Source of the DNA: JACVRW01 sp963811055
Lineage (GTDB): Bacteria > Actinomycetota > Thermoleophilia > Solirubrobacterales > Thermoleophilaceae
Reading direction: 5' to 3'
DNA length: 64,000 nucleotides
Assembly: GCA_963811055.1 (NCBI GenBank)
Contig: CAWEPQ010000010.1
Span: forward strand, 62,001 to 126,000
The notes under the pieces were generated by a model that worked only from the letters and a program-made list of their open reading frames with translations, did not search any database and was not told the DNA's origin. Positions 28,052 through 36,909 of this stretch are shown one piece after another (position 1 is the first letter of the stretch; each line of letters opens with the position of its first letter). The position numbers and the translations under genes were made by a program.

Positions 28052-29020
28052 ATGGCCGGGCGCGTGCTCGTAACCGGAGGCGCCGGCACCATCGGGGGCG
28101 CGGTGGTGCGAGCGCTGCTGAAGGGCGGCGGCCGCGACGTGCGCGTGTCCGACCAGCGCGCGGCCCCCGCCTGGATGAGCGACGCCTGCGAGGTCCACAC
28201 CGGCGACCTGTGCGTGGCCGGCGAGGCGCGCGAGGCCGTGGCGGGCTGCACGCACGTGATCCACCTGGCCGCGATCGTCGGCGGCATCGCGAACTTCCAC
28301 CGGCTTCCGCACACGCTGCTCGAGGTGAACACCGGGCTCTACAACAGCGTCTTCCGGGCGGCGCTCGGCGAGGGCGTCGAGCGCCTGGCGTACGTGTCCT
28401 CGTCGATGGTGTTCGAGCGCGCCACCGAGTTCCCCACCACCGAGGAGCACCTGCTCGACTGTCCCGCCCCGCGCTCCGCCTACGGGTTCTCCAAGCTGGC
28501 CGGCGAGGTCTACTGCCGCGCCCTCCACGACGAGCACGGCCTCCCCTTCACGATCTGCCGCCCCTTCAACGCCTACGGCCCCGGCGAGCTGCCGGAGAAC
28601 GAGCCGGGGATCGCCCACGCCGTGCCAGACCTGATCCGCAAGACGCTGTCGGGGCAGCGGCCGCTCCAGATCTTCGGGTCGGGCGAGCAGACGCGCACCC
28701 TCACCCACGTGGACGACGTGGCCGCCGGCATCGTGGCCGCGACGGCCCACCCCGCCGCCGAGAACGAGGACTTCAACGTGTCCGCCTCGGAGGAGGTGTC
28801 CATCGCCGAGCTGGCCGCACTCGTGTGGGAGGCGTGCGGAGAGGACCCGGCCGAGCTCGAGCTGGAACGCCTGCCGAGCTTCGCCGTGGACGTGCAGCGC
28901 CGCTGGCCGTCCGTGGAGAAGGCGCGCAGGCTGCTCGGCTGGGAGGCCCGTGTGGACCTGCGCGACGGTCTGGCTGCCACGGTCGCCTGGCTGCGCGAGC
29001 AGGAGCTCAGGCAGGCGTGA
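28052..29020 (+). CDS. NAD-dependent epimerase/dehydratase (extended SDR)
   Basis: A 322-residue sugar-nucleotide SDR. The NAD motif is VLVTGGAGTIGGAVVRAL, followed by VIHLAAIVGGIANF, the catalytic Ser region YVSSSMVFE, the catalytic Tyr/Lys in SAYGFSKLAGEVY, CRPFNAYGPGE, and TRTLTHVDDVAAGIV. The IVGGI segment resembles GDP-fucose synthase/epimerase-like members, but the exact sugar is unclear. It lies 4 nt after the methyltransferase stop in the same operon and ends 14 nt inside the convergent GT4 gene. Confidence 0.85.
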   Translation: MAGRVLVTGGAGTIGGAVVRALLKGGGRDVRVSDQRAAPAWMSDACEVHTGDLCVAGEAREAVAGCTHVIHLAAIVGGIANFHRLPHTLLEVNTGLYNSVFRAALGEGVERLAYVSSSMVFERATEFPTTEEHLLDCPAPRSAYGFSKLAGEVYCRALHDEHGLPFTICRPFNAYGPGELPENEPGIAHAVPDLIRKTLSGQRPLQIFGSGEQTRTLTHVDDVAAGIVAATAHPAAENEDFNVSASEEVSIAELAALVWEACGEDPAELELERLPSFAVDVQRRWPSVEKARRLLGWEARVDLRDGLAATVAWLREQELRQA

Positions 29021-30176
29021 GCGCGCCCGCGTCGCCGGCGCGGGCATAGAGGTCGAGCAGCTCGCGCACGTAGCGCTCCTCGGAGTGGCGCTCGCGGGCC
29101 CGCTGGATCAGCAGCCCGCCGTCCTCGTGGCGCAGCTCGGGCCCCGCCCACAGGTCGGCCAGCCGGGCGGCCAGCGCATCGGCGTCGCCCATCGGTACAC
29201 AGCGCTCCGCTCCCACCGTCTCGGGGAGCGCGCCGAGGTCGCTGGCCAGGACGGGCACGCCCGCGGCCATGGCCTCCAGCGCCGCGTAGCCGGCCGTCTC
29301 GTGAAAGCGCGAGGGCACGAGCACCACGGCGGCGTGGCTCAGCAGCAGGGCCAGCGAGGCGCGATCGGCTCGCCCGAGGAACTCGACCGGGGCGCGCAGC
29401 TCCCCGGCCAGCCGCTCCAGCTCCGGACGCTGCGGCCCTTCGCCCGCCACCCGCAGCGGAACGCCCGTGAGCGCGGCCGCGCGGATCGCCACGTCCACCC
29501 CCTTCTCCTCCGACAGCCGCGCCGTGACCAGCGCGTACTCGCCGCGGGCGGCGGCGCTCCGATCGGCGAACGCGGCGGCGGGCAGGTAGTGGCGCACCAC
29601 CTCCACCCGCTCGCGCGGCAGGCCGAGCCGCACCACCTGCTCGCGCGTGCTCTCGCTGGGTACCACGAAGGCATCGACCGCGGCGATCGTTCCGGGCTGG
29701 TGGATCGCCAGCCCTGCGGCGTACGCCGCAGCTTCGGGGAGCGAGCCGCGGCAGTTGTGCACAAGCCCCGGCAGCGTGCGCCGGTGGTGGCAGCGAAAGC
29801 AGGGGGCGCCGTCCCGCGACGCCACGCCGATCGCGCAGAACAGGCGAAAGTTGTGAAGCTGCGCCACCACCCGGGCGCCGGCGTCGCGCGCCGCGGCGAG
29901 CGAGCGCGGCCCGAGGAGCGGCTGGAGGTTGTGCGCGTGCACCACGTCCGCCCCCAGGTCACGCACGGCGGCGCCCACGGCGGCGGGATCCTCGCCGCCT
30001 CTCAGCAGCGCGGCGGCGGCCCGTGCGTGACCCGCGTCGACCGAGCGGCGCTCGAGCAGACGGTGGTCAACCCCGGCGTGCGCCAGCGCCGCCTCCTGGA
30101 GCTCGACCGACCGCTCCTCGCCCCCCTCCATCCGGTAGCGGTTGTGGAGGACCAGGACGCGCGGCATGCGGTGCAT
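29007..30176 (-). CDS. GT4 family glycosyltransferase
   Basis: A 389-residue GT-B enzyme beginning MHRMPRVLVLHNRYRMEGGEERSV. Acceptor half: VVHAHNLQPLLG, QLHNFRLFCAIG and a Cys-rich PCFRCHHRRTLPGLVHNC loop found in this subgroup. Donor half: EYALVTARLSEEKGVDVAIRA, LRVAGEGPQRPELERLA, FLGRADRASLALLLSHA and PSRFHETAGYAALEAMAAGVPVL. The start at 30176 is preceded by TAGCGT with 11 nt spacing; an upstream frame to 30188 adds only four residues. It is divergent from the coiled-coil gene at 30224. Confidence 0.8.
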   Translation of the reverse strand: MHRMPRVLVLHNRYRMEGGEERSVELQEAALAHAGVDHRLLERRSVDAGHARAAAALLRGGEDPAAVGAAVRDLGADVVHAHNLQPLLGPRSLAAARDAGARVVAQLHNFRLFCAIGVASRDGAPCFRCHHRRTLPGLVHNCRGSLPEAAAYAAGLAIHQPGTIAAVDAFVVPSESTREQVVRLGLPRERVEVVRHYLPAAAFADRSAAARGEYALVTARLSEEKGVDVAIRAAALTGVPLRVAGEGPQRPELERLAGELRAPVEFLGRADRASLALLLSHAAVVLVPSRFHETAGYAALEAMAAGVPVLASDLGALPETVGAERCVPMGDADALAARLADLWAGPELRHEDGGLLIQRARERHSEERYVRELLDLYARAGDAGALTPA

Positions 30177-30187
30177 CGGTCCCGACA

Positions 30188-30193
30188 ACGCTA
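30188..30193 (-). promoter_or_regulatory. Putative -10 box TAGCGT for the GT4 gene
   Basis: TAGCGT on the minus strand, 11 nt before the ATG at 30176, in a 47-bp divergent gap shared with the TAGGCT box at 30209. Confidence 0.35.
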
Positions 30194-30208
30194 CTTAACG
30201 CACCGGTC

Positions 30209-30214
30209 TAGGCT
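30209..30214 (+). promoter_or_regulatory. Putative -10 box TAGGCT, leaderless start
   Basis: TAGGCT with 9 nt to the ATG at 30224; no Shine-Dalgarno in between. Confidence 0.45.
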
Positions 30215-30223
30215 TTGGCGCCG

Positions 30224-30520
30224 ATGGCCGCTCCCGACACGTCCGAGTTCGAGCGCGTCCAGGCCGCCGCGGAGGAGCTTCGGCGCGGCCGGCTCGCACT
30301 GGCCCGCCTGGCGGACGCGGAGCGCGAGCTCGTCGAGGTGCGTCGCGCGCAGGACGCCCGGATCGCGGCTCTCGAGGAGCGGCTCGGCTGGTTCGAGGAC
30401 AACGAGCTGGACCTGCTCCGCGAACAGTCCGAGCGGCGACCCTGGCTCGGCGCCCTGCTCTCGGCGTGGAGCTCGTCCGTGAAGCTCGCGCGCAGGGTCA
30501 GGCGCTTCCTGAGGGCTTGA
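30224..30520 (+). CDS. Small coiled-coil protein preceding a GT2-GT4 fusion
   Basis: A 98-residue cytoplasmic protein, unrecognised. Residues 8-55 are a long charged coiled coil (repeated E/R/A heptads), followed by LGWFEDNELDLL and a basic C-terminal helix (SSVKLARRVRRFLRA). The order coiled coil, aromatic-acidic-LDL motif, basic helix and position before a GT2-GT4 gene match the protein at 1672-1956, although sequence identity is low. Its TGA overlaps the TTG start of the glycosyltransferase (TTGA), so the two are translationally coupled. Confidence 0.65.
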   Translation: MAAPDTSEFERVQAAAEELRRGRLALARLADAERELVEVRRAQDARIAALEERLGWFEDNELDLLREQSERRPWLGALLSAWSSSVKLARRVRRFLRA

Positions 30521-32676
30521 CGGTCTCCGTAGCCATTCCGGTGCTCGACGGCGAGCGCTACCTCGAGGAGGTGCTGGCCGCCGTGTTCGCCCAGCGCGTC
30601 GACCAGGAGCTCGAGGTGCTGGTGATCGACTCCGGCTCGCGCGACCGCTCGCGCGAGATCGCCCGCTCGGCCGGAGCCACCGTGATCGAGATACCCCCGG
30701 AGGAGTTCGGGCACGGCCGCACGCGCAACCTCGCGGTCGAGCGGACGAGCGGCGACCTGGTGGCGTTCCTTACCCAGGACGCCACGCCCGCGCACGAGGG
30801 CTGGCTCCAGCAGCACGTGGAGAGCTTCCGCCTGGCCGAGCACGTGGGCGCGTCGTTCGGCCCCCACCTGCCGCGCCCCGACGCCAGCCCGATCATCAAG
30901 CGGCTGCTGCTCGACTTCTTCCACGACTTCTCCCCGAGCGGCGAGCCGGTGATCCACCGCCGCGGCGACGCCACCTACTTCACCAACAGCAACTCGTGCG
31001 TGGCCCGCGCGGCGTGGGAGCAGATCCCGTTCCGGGAGATCCCCTATGCCGAGGACCAGGCGCTCGGCGCCGACCTGCTGGCGGCCGGATGGGCCAAGGT
31101 CTACAACCCCTCGGCCGGCGTGATCCACTCGCACGACTACGGGCTCGTGGAGTCGTTCAGGCGCTACTTCGACGAGTACCGCGGGCTGCGCGACGGAGTG
31201 GGCCAGCGCACGCAGGCGTCACCGGCCGGCGTGGCGGACATGCTGCGCCGCTCCGTGGCCGCCGATCGCGCCTATCTGAAGCGCACCGAGCCGTCGAAGG
31301 CGCGGCGCGCCCGCTGGACGGCCCAGAGCGCCGTGCACCACTCGGGCCGGCTCTTCTTCGGCGGCCTCGGCGAGCGCGCCGACCTGCTCTGGGCACCGGT
31401 GCGAGGGATCCTGTCGCTCGACCGCCGCGGCGACGGGGTGACCCACCGGGTGGCGCCGTCGGGACCGTTGGTCCACGAGGACGCGCTGCGCGTGTTCTCC
31501 GAGGGTGTGGCCCCACTCTCGGCGCCGTCGCCGTTCGACGACGCCCGCGAGGCGCTCGACCTGGCCTGGGTCGTGCCGCCCTACGGGATCGGCAGCGGCG
31601 GCCAGGCCGCGATCTTCCGGATCATGCGCGTGCTCGAGGCGCGCGGCCACCGCTGCTCGCTCTGGGTCCACGACCCGAAGGGGATCGAGCCCCATTCGAG
31701 CGCATCGCTCCGGCGGCGGATGACCCTCCACTACACCGCGCCCGACGCGCCCGTGGCGCTCGGCTTCGAGCACTGGACCGGCTGCGACGTGGCGATAGCC
31801 ACGGGCTGGGAGACGGTCTACCCGGTGCTGCGGCTGCCGGGCTGCCGGGCCCGCGCCTACTTCGTCCAGGACCACGAGCCCGAGTTCTTCGCCACCTCCG
31901 CCGAGTCGGTGCTGGCCGCCCACACCTACCGGTCGGGCCTGCCGTGCATCGCGTCGAGCCGCTGGCTCGGCCGGGTGATCGGCGAGCGCTACGGAGCCGA
32001 GGTCACTTCCTTCCAGTACGGCATCGAGACGGACGAGTACTTCCCCGTGCCCGACGTGCCGCGCCGGTCCGACACGATCCTCTTCTACGCGCGTGACCAC
32101 ACGCCGCGGCGGGCGGTGGAGCTGGGCCTGCTCGCGCTCCAGCTGCTGCTCGAGCGCAGGCCCAATCTCCGCGTGGTCATGTACGGCACGCACAGGCGCA
32201 TCAGGGCGCCGTTCGCCTTCGAGCAGCTCGGGATGGAGGGGCCGGAGCGGCTGAGGCGGCTCTACTCCGAGTCCACCGTGGGCCTCAGCCTCTCGCTCAC
32301 CAACCACTCGCTGATCGCCGGCGAGATGCTCGCCTGCGGCCTGCCCGTGGTCGAGCTCGCGGGGCGCGCCTGCGAGGAGTTCTACGGAGCGGACGGCTCG
32401 GTCATCTCGCTGGCGCAGGACGATCCGGCCGACATCGCCGCCCATCTGGCCGCACTGCTCGACGATCCGGCTCGCCGGGCGCTGCAGTCCCGGGCGGGGC
32501 TGGAGTTCGTGCGTTCTCGCACATGGAATGCCGCCGTCGACCCCATCGAGCAGGCTCTGCGCTCGACGCTCGCCGCGCGGCTGGAGCCCGCAAACCCGCT
32601 CGGAAGCGCAACTTCCGGGCACATCGCGGGGATAGTGGTGTTTAACGCGAGGACCGATCGCGGAAACGAGATATGA
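30517..32676 (+). CDS. Two-domain glycosyltransferase, GT2 (rhamnosyltransferase-like) fused to WsaF-like GT4
   Basis: A 719-residue paralogue of the protein at 1956-4046, alignable along its length. GT2 half: VSVAIPVLDGERYLEEVL, LVIDSGSRDRS, FGHGRTRNLAVERTSG, FLTQDATP and YAEDQALGADLLAAGWAKVY. WsaF-like half: WVVPPYGIGSGGQAAIF, ATGWETVYPVL, FVQDHEPEFFATSAES, ILFYARDHTPRRAVELGLLAL and SLTNHSLIAGEMLACGLPVVELAG. TTG at 30517 was chosen because it overlaps the coiled-coil stop and the protein then starts directly with the GT2 strand. Probably extends a rhamnose-type surface glycan. Confidence 0.85.
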   Translation: MTVSVAIPVLDGERYLEEVLAAVFAQRVDQELEVLVIDSGSRDRSREIARSAGATVIEIPPEEFGHGRTRNLAVERTSGDLVAFLTQDATPAHEGWLQQHVESFRLAEHVGASFGPHLPRPDASPIIKRLLLDFFHDFSPSGEPVIHRRGDATYFTNSNSCVARAAWEQIPFREIPYAEDQALGADLLAAGWAKVYNPSAGVIHSHDYGLVESFRRYFDEYRGLRDGVGQRTQASPAGVADMLRRSVAADRAYLKRTEPSKARRARWTAQSAVHHSGRLFFGGLGERADLLWAPVRGILSLDRRGDGVTHRVAPSGPLVHEDALRVFSEGVAPLSAPSPFDDAREALDLAWVVPPYGIGSGGQAAIFRIMRVLEARGHRCSLWVHDPKGIEPHSSASLRRRMTLHYTAPDAPVALGFEHWTGCDVAIATGWETVYPVLRLPGCRARAYFVQDHEPEFFATSAESVLAAHTYRSGLPCIASSRWLGRVIGERYGAEVTSFQYGIETDEYFPVPDVPRRSDTILFYARDHTPRRAVELGLLALQLLLERRPNLRVVMYGTHRRIRAPFAFEQLGMEGPERLRRLYSESTVGLSLSLTNHSLIAGEMLACGLPVVELAGRACEEFYGADGSVISLAQDDPADIAAHLAALLDDPARRALQSRAGLEFVRSRTWNAAVDPIEQALRSTLAARLEPANPLGSATSGHIAGIVVFNARTDRGNEI

Positions 32677-32678
32677 AG

Positions 32679-32701
32679 CCTCGACGCAGGACGCGTCGGG
32701 G
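32679..32701 (+). terminator. Hairpin after the second GT2-GT4 gene
   Basis: CGACGC (32682-32687), a 5-nt loop and GCGTCG (32693-32698) pair perfectly and extend by three more pairs (one G-T). It starts 3 nt after the stop codon. No T-run follows, so intrinsic termination is possible but unproven. Confidence 0.35.
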
Positions 32702-32783
32702 CTGTTGCTAGCCTGCGCGGCCCGTCGCAACAGGTTCCGATCCGCGCCTTTCACCCTGGCACCGCCCACTGGACGATCAGCGA

Positions 32784-33365
32784 GTGACCCGACTCCAACA
32801 GCTGCTGGCACTGACCGTCGCCCTCGTGGCGCTCGCGCTTCCGGCTACCGCGATGGCGGATCCGGCGGCGGTGATCCGCGACTGCGGCCAGGACGGCACG
32901 CTCGACGGCAAGTACTCGGATCGCGACCTGCGCCAGGCGCGGTCGAACCTGCCCACCGACCTGGACGAGTACAGCGACTGCCGCGAGATCATCAGCGCGG
33001 CGATCGCCACCGGGGCGGGCAAGGGCGGCGCCGGCAAGCCGAGCCCGCCGGGCTCCGCCAAGAAGCCGACCCTCTCGGAGGAGGCCGCGCGCATAGAGGA
33101 CCAGAAGCAACTCGACCAGATGGCCGACGCGCGGGAGCGCCCCGGCGACATCGAGGTCGGCGGGCGCCCGGTCACGCCCGGCTCGAACGGGCTGTTCGAC
33201 TCGGCGAGCGCCGAGAACGAGTTGCCGCTGCCGCTTCTGCTGGCGCTGATCGGCCTCGCTCTGCTGTCACTCGCCGGCGCCTTCGTGGCCCTGCGCCCGC
33301 GGGTCCCACTGCTCGCGCGAATCCCGCTCCCCTCGCGTGACCAGTTCCGGCGCCCGCGCCGCTAG
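32784..33365 (+). CDS. Secreted, C-terminally anchored hypothetical protein
   Basis: A 193-residue envelope protein with a Sec signal peptide (LLALTVALVALALPATAMA, cleavage near residue 25), a charged domain with a Cys pair (DCGQDGT and DCREI), a Gly/Pro/Lys-rich linker, and a C-terminal membrane segment (about 148-170) followed by a basic tail. The layout suits a surface-exposed, membrane-held protein. It is not a known family to me. It overlaps the start of the ligase-like gene by 29 nt. Upstream, 32702-32783, I see no clear promoter box near the start. Confidence 0.65.
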   Translation: MTRLQQLLALTVALVALALPATAMADPAAVIRDCGQDGTLDGKYSDRDLRQARSNLPTDLDEYSDCREIISAAIATGAGKGGAGKPSPPGSAKKPTLSEEAARIEDQKQLDQMADARERPGDIEVGGRPVTPGSNGLFDSASAENELPLPLLLALIGLALLSLAGAFVALRPRVPLLARIPLPSRDQFRRPRR

Positions 33366-35381
33366 TGCCCTAGCCCTCGGGGCGGCCCTTGCCGCCGTGG
33401 CCTTCGGAGCCGCCGGCGGCACCGCCCGCACACGCACGATCACGGTCGAGGTGATCGTGGTCCTCGCCGGCGGCGCCCTGGTGGCGCTGGCCGTTTACCG
33501 CGGCCGGGCACGCGGCCCCGGTGGCCTCGCGCTGCTCCTGTTCGCCGCGCTGGCGGGGCTCACAGCGCTGTCGGTGCTCTGGTCGGTCGTGCCCGATCTC
33601 ACTTACGTGGAGGCGGGCCGCACTCTCGCCTACCTCGTCCTGTTCGCCGCCGGGCGTGGCGATGGCGCGGCTGGCCCCGCGGTCGCCCGAGGTGGCGCTC
33701 GGCGGCGTGCTCGTGGCCGGCGTGGCCGTGGTGGCCTACGCACTGGCTTCGCGCGTCTGGCCGGCCACCCTCGCCGAGAACGAGTTCTCGAACCGGCTCG
33801 GGGCGCCGTTCCAGTACTGGAACGCGGTGGGCACCACCGCCGCCATGTGCGTGCCCGGGCTCCTCTGGCTCGGCTCGCGCCGCACCGGCCACGTGCTCGC
33901 CCGCTCGCTCGCCTATCCCGCGATGGGCGCGTGCATCCTCGCGATCCTGCTCACGCAGTCGCGCGGGGCGCTTGCCGCGGCCGTGATCGCCGCGATCGCC
34001 TGGTTCGCGATCGTGCCGCTGCGCCTGCGCAGCCTTCCCGGTGCTCCTGGCGCCCGGCCCTGTGCGCCGGGCTGGTGGGCGGCGTGGGCGCTGTCGCGCG
34101 ACCCGTTCACGAAGATCCTCCAGCCGCTCGCGGCCAAGGAGAGCGTGGCCGGGGAGTTCGGGCTGCTCATCCTGCTGATGAGCGCGGTGCTCCTGCTCGT
34201 GGGGCTGCTGGTGAACGCCGGGCTGGCCCGGGCGCCGGTGCCGATGCGGGTGCGGCGCGCCACCGGCCTGGTGGCGCTGGCGGTGGCGCTGGCGGTGCCG
34301 CTCGTGGGCCTCACCTCGGTGGCCTTCAGCCAGGGCGGCCTGGGCGGGACGATCGGCGACCGGGTGGACGAGCTGGTGAGCGAGACCGACGGCTACACCG
34401 ACCAGGGCGCCAACCGCCTGACCGCCACGTCCTCGACCCGCGGCAAGTACTGGCGCGAGGCCGGGCGGGTGTTCGACGACCGGCCCCTGCTCGGCGTCGG
34501 GGCGGGCGCCTTCGAGGTGGCCCGGCTGCGCCACCGCACCGACGCCGCGGTCACGCGTCACGCCCACGGGTTCGGAGTCCAGACGCTGGCCGACCTGGGG
34601 CTCGTGGGCGGGGCGCTCGTGGTCGCTCTGCTGATCGCCTGGCTCGCATCCGCGGCGCGGGCCACCCAGCTGTATCCGCGCCGCCTGCGCCGCGACGGGG
34701 CTGACGCCCCCGGCACGGCGCGACTGGACCGACGAGCGAACGGCGCTGGTCGGCGCTGGCGCTCGTGGCGGTCACCTTCGGGCTCCAGTCGGCCATCGAC
34801 TGGACCTGGTTCGTGCCCGGCCCCGCCGCCATGGCCCTCGTGGCCGCCGGCTACGTGGCCGGCCGTGGGCCGCTGGGCGCTCCGCCCGCACCGGAGCCCG
34901 CGGATCCCGGGCGCGACGGTCCGCGTGTGTTCGCCGCCGCGGCGGTGGTTGCTGGCCTCCGCTGCTCGTGGCGTGGGCGATCTGGCAGCCCGAGGCGAGC
35001 GACCGGGCGGTGGACCAGGCCCTTGGGCCTGGCGTCCGAGGGACGCTACGACGAGGCGCTCGCCGAGACCGACGACGCCGCCGACGCGGACCCGCTGTCG
35101 CCCGACGCCGCTCTTCACCCGCGCGGACGTGCAGATCGCCGCCGGCCGCCGGGCCGGCGCGGAGCAGACGCTCGAGCAGGCGGTGCTGAGCTTCCCGGGC
35201 GATCCGAGGACATGGCTGCGCCTCACGCGGCTGAAGCTCTCGCTCGGGCGCCCGCGCGAGGCGGACCAGGTCGTGCGCGGGGCGCTCTACCTCGATCCCT
35301 ATTCGACCGAGGCGCGCACGCTCTACATCAGCGCCCGTTCGGGCGTCCGCCGGGCGGAGGCCCGGCGGGCCACAGCCCTGA
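33337..35381 (+). CDS. O-antigen ligase/polymerase-like membrane protein with C-terminal TPRs (frameshifted)
   Basis: About 670 residues when frames are joined. The first part has about ten helices with the ligase hallmark loop: EAGRVFDDRPLLGVGAGAFEV, a following HAHGFGVQTLADLGLVGG segment and RTGHVL-type loops, as in Wzy/WaaL proteins. The C-terminal 120 residues (LASEGRYDEALAETDDAADADP, LEQAVLSFPGDPRTWLRLTRLKL) are tetratricopeptide-like. Frame changes occur near 33655, 34735, 34955, 35030 and 35105. The end is uncertain, about 35340-35381, where it meets the convergent epimerase. It likely joins or polymerises the glycan outside the membrane. Confidence 0.65.
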
Positions 35382-36315
35382 CGATCGCCGCCGCGGCGGC
35401 GTGCTCGGCCTGGAGCTCCAGGCCATCGGAGAGCGAGGTGCGCGGCTCCCACCCGAGCTCTCGCCGGGCGCGCCCGAGGTCGGCGCCCGTGCTCCGCGGA
35501 TCGCGTCCGTCCGCCGGCCGGCTCTCGAACGCCGGGGAGCGGCCCAGCTCGCTCGCCGAGCAGCTCGAACGCGTGCGCGAGCGTGGCGGGCGCGCCGCCG
35601 GCCACGTTGTACACGCCACCGTGCCGGCCGCGCTCGAGCGGCCAGCGCCGTGGCCTCGGCGGCGTCGCCGACGTAGGTGAAGTCGCGCACCTGCCCGCCG
35701 TCGCCGAGCAGCGGCATCGAGCCGCCCTCGAGCGCCGCGCTCACGAAGCGGGCGAAGGCCATGTCCGGCCGCTGCCGCGGCCCGTACACCGTGAAGTAGC
35801 GAAGCACCACCAGCTCGATCCCGAGGTCGCCCGCCAGCCGGCCGGCCACCTCCTCCGCCCGGAGCTTCGACAGCCCGTACTCGGAGAGCGGCCGGAGCGG
35901 CGCGTGCTCGGCCACGCGGCCCTCCACGCGCCCGTAGACGGACGAGGAGGAGGCGAGCAGCACGCGGCGCACGCCCGCCTCCGCGGCGGCGGCGAGCACC
36001 GACTTCGGTGGTGCGCACGTTCCCCGCCTCGTAGATCGCGGGGGAACCGCGGCGCACACCCGGGCGCCCGGCCAGGTGGCACACCGCGTCGAGGCCGTCG
36101 AACGCGTCGATCAGCGCCGCGGTGTCGAGCAGGTTCAGCTCGGCCAGCTCGAAGCCGGGGGCACGGCGCAGCCCGGCGAGGTTGGCCTCCTTCAGCTCGC
36201 GCGCGTAGAAGCGCGTGAAGGCGTCGAGGCCCAGCACCGAGTGCCCGCCGGCCAGCAGCCGCTCGCACACGTGCGAGCCGATGAAGCCCGCCGCCCCCGT
36301 CACGCCGATCCGCAT
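35323..36315 (-). CDS. NAD-dependent epimerase, UDP-glucose/glucuronate 4-epimerase-like (frameshifted)
   Basis: An extended SDR of about 325 residues: MRIGVTGAAGFIGSHVCERLL (NAD motif), AVCHLAGRPGVR, VLLASSSSVYG, the catalytic Tyr and Lys in LSEYGLSKLRAEE, VVLRYFTVYGPRQRPDMA and VRDFTYVGDAAEA. The RYFTVYGPRQRPDMA wording is typical of UDP-glucuronate 4-epimerase-like enzymes. The frame shifts near 36007, 35655 and 35540 and then returns; corrected, the protein ends GRRTPERALM. It would supply a galacto-configured sugar or uronic acid. Confidence 0.7.
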   Translation of the reverse strand: MRIGVTGAAGFIGSHVCERLLAGGHSVLGLDAFTRFYARELKEANLAGLRRAPGFELAELNLLDTAALIDAFDGLDAVCHLAGRPGVRRGSPAIYEAGNVRTTEVGARRRRGGGRAPRAARLLLVRLRARGGPRGRARAAPAALRVRAVEAPGGGGGRPAGGRPRDRAGGASLLHGVRAAAAAGHGLRPLRERGARGRLDAAARRRRAGARLHLRRRRRRGHGAGRSSAAGTVACTTWPAARPPRSRTRSSCSASELGRSPAFESRPADGRDPRSTGADLGRARRELGWEPRTSLSDGLELQAEHAAAAAIVRAVARRASARRTPERALM

Positions 36316-36324
36316 GCCGGGTTT

Positions 36325-36909
36325 CTATCGGGTCGCGCGCGCCAGCAGCGTGCCGCGCCGGCTCCGGACCGAGCGCGACCTCGAAGCCCATGCCGTCCAG
36401 CAGCTCCCTGAGCGAGCGGCGGGTCAGGAAGCGCAGGTGCGGCGAGAGCGGGTCGAAGCGGCCCTCGAAGCCCCCGAACGGCGATCGCGAGGCCCGTGCG
36501 CGCGTCCGTGCGCCGGCGTGGTCACAGCCAGCACGCCCGACGGGCGCAGCACACGACGCACCTCGGAGAGGAGCAGCTGAACGTCGCGCACGTGCTCGAG
36601 CGTCTCGGCGCAGAGCACGAGGTCGAAGCTCGAGTCGGCGAACGGCAGCGGCGCGTCCGGGGTCAAGCTCCACCTGCGTGGCCTCCGGCACGCGGCGCTC
36701 CGCCCGCCCGAGCGCGACCGCGGACACGTCGGCCAGCGTCAGCTCACCGGCCGGCAGCTCCGCCGCCAGCCGCCCGTCGCCGCAACCGAGGTCGAGTGCG
36801 CTGTCCACCGGCTCCAGCGAGCGCACGAAGGCCGCCAGGTGCTCCGGCGCCGGCGCCCCGTCGTCGGGCACCAGCTCCCAGAGCTCGTCGTCGTACCGGC
36901 TGGCTACCA
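36325..36909 (-). CDS. Class I SAM-dependent methyltransferase (frameshifted, start unclear)
   Basis: A short methyltransferase of about 190 residues: VASRYDDELWELVPDDG, then LDLGCGDGRLAAELPAG (motif I), LTLADVSAVAL, FDLVLCAETLEHVRDV (motif II) and LLSEVRRVLRPSGVLAVTTP (motif III), with HLRFLTRRSLRELLDGMGFEV near the end. Frames change near 36663 and 36500 and close to the 3' end; the TAG at 36325-36327 is the likely stop. The start lies next to the stop of the upstream sugar-phosphate transferase, but no ATG/GTG/TTG is in the right place, so the 5' end may also contain an error. Confidence 0.55.
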
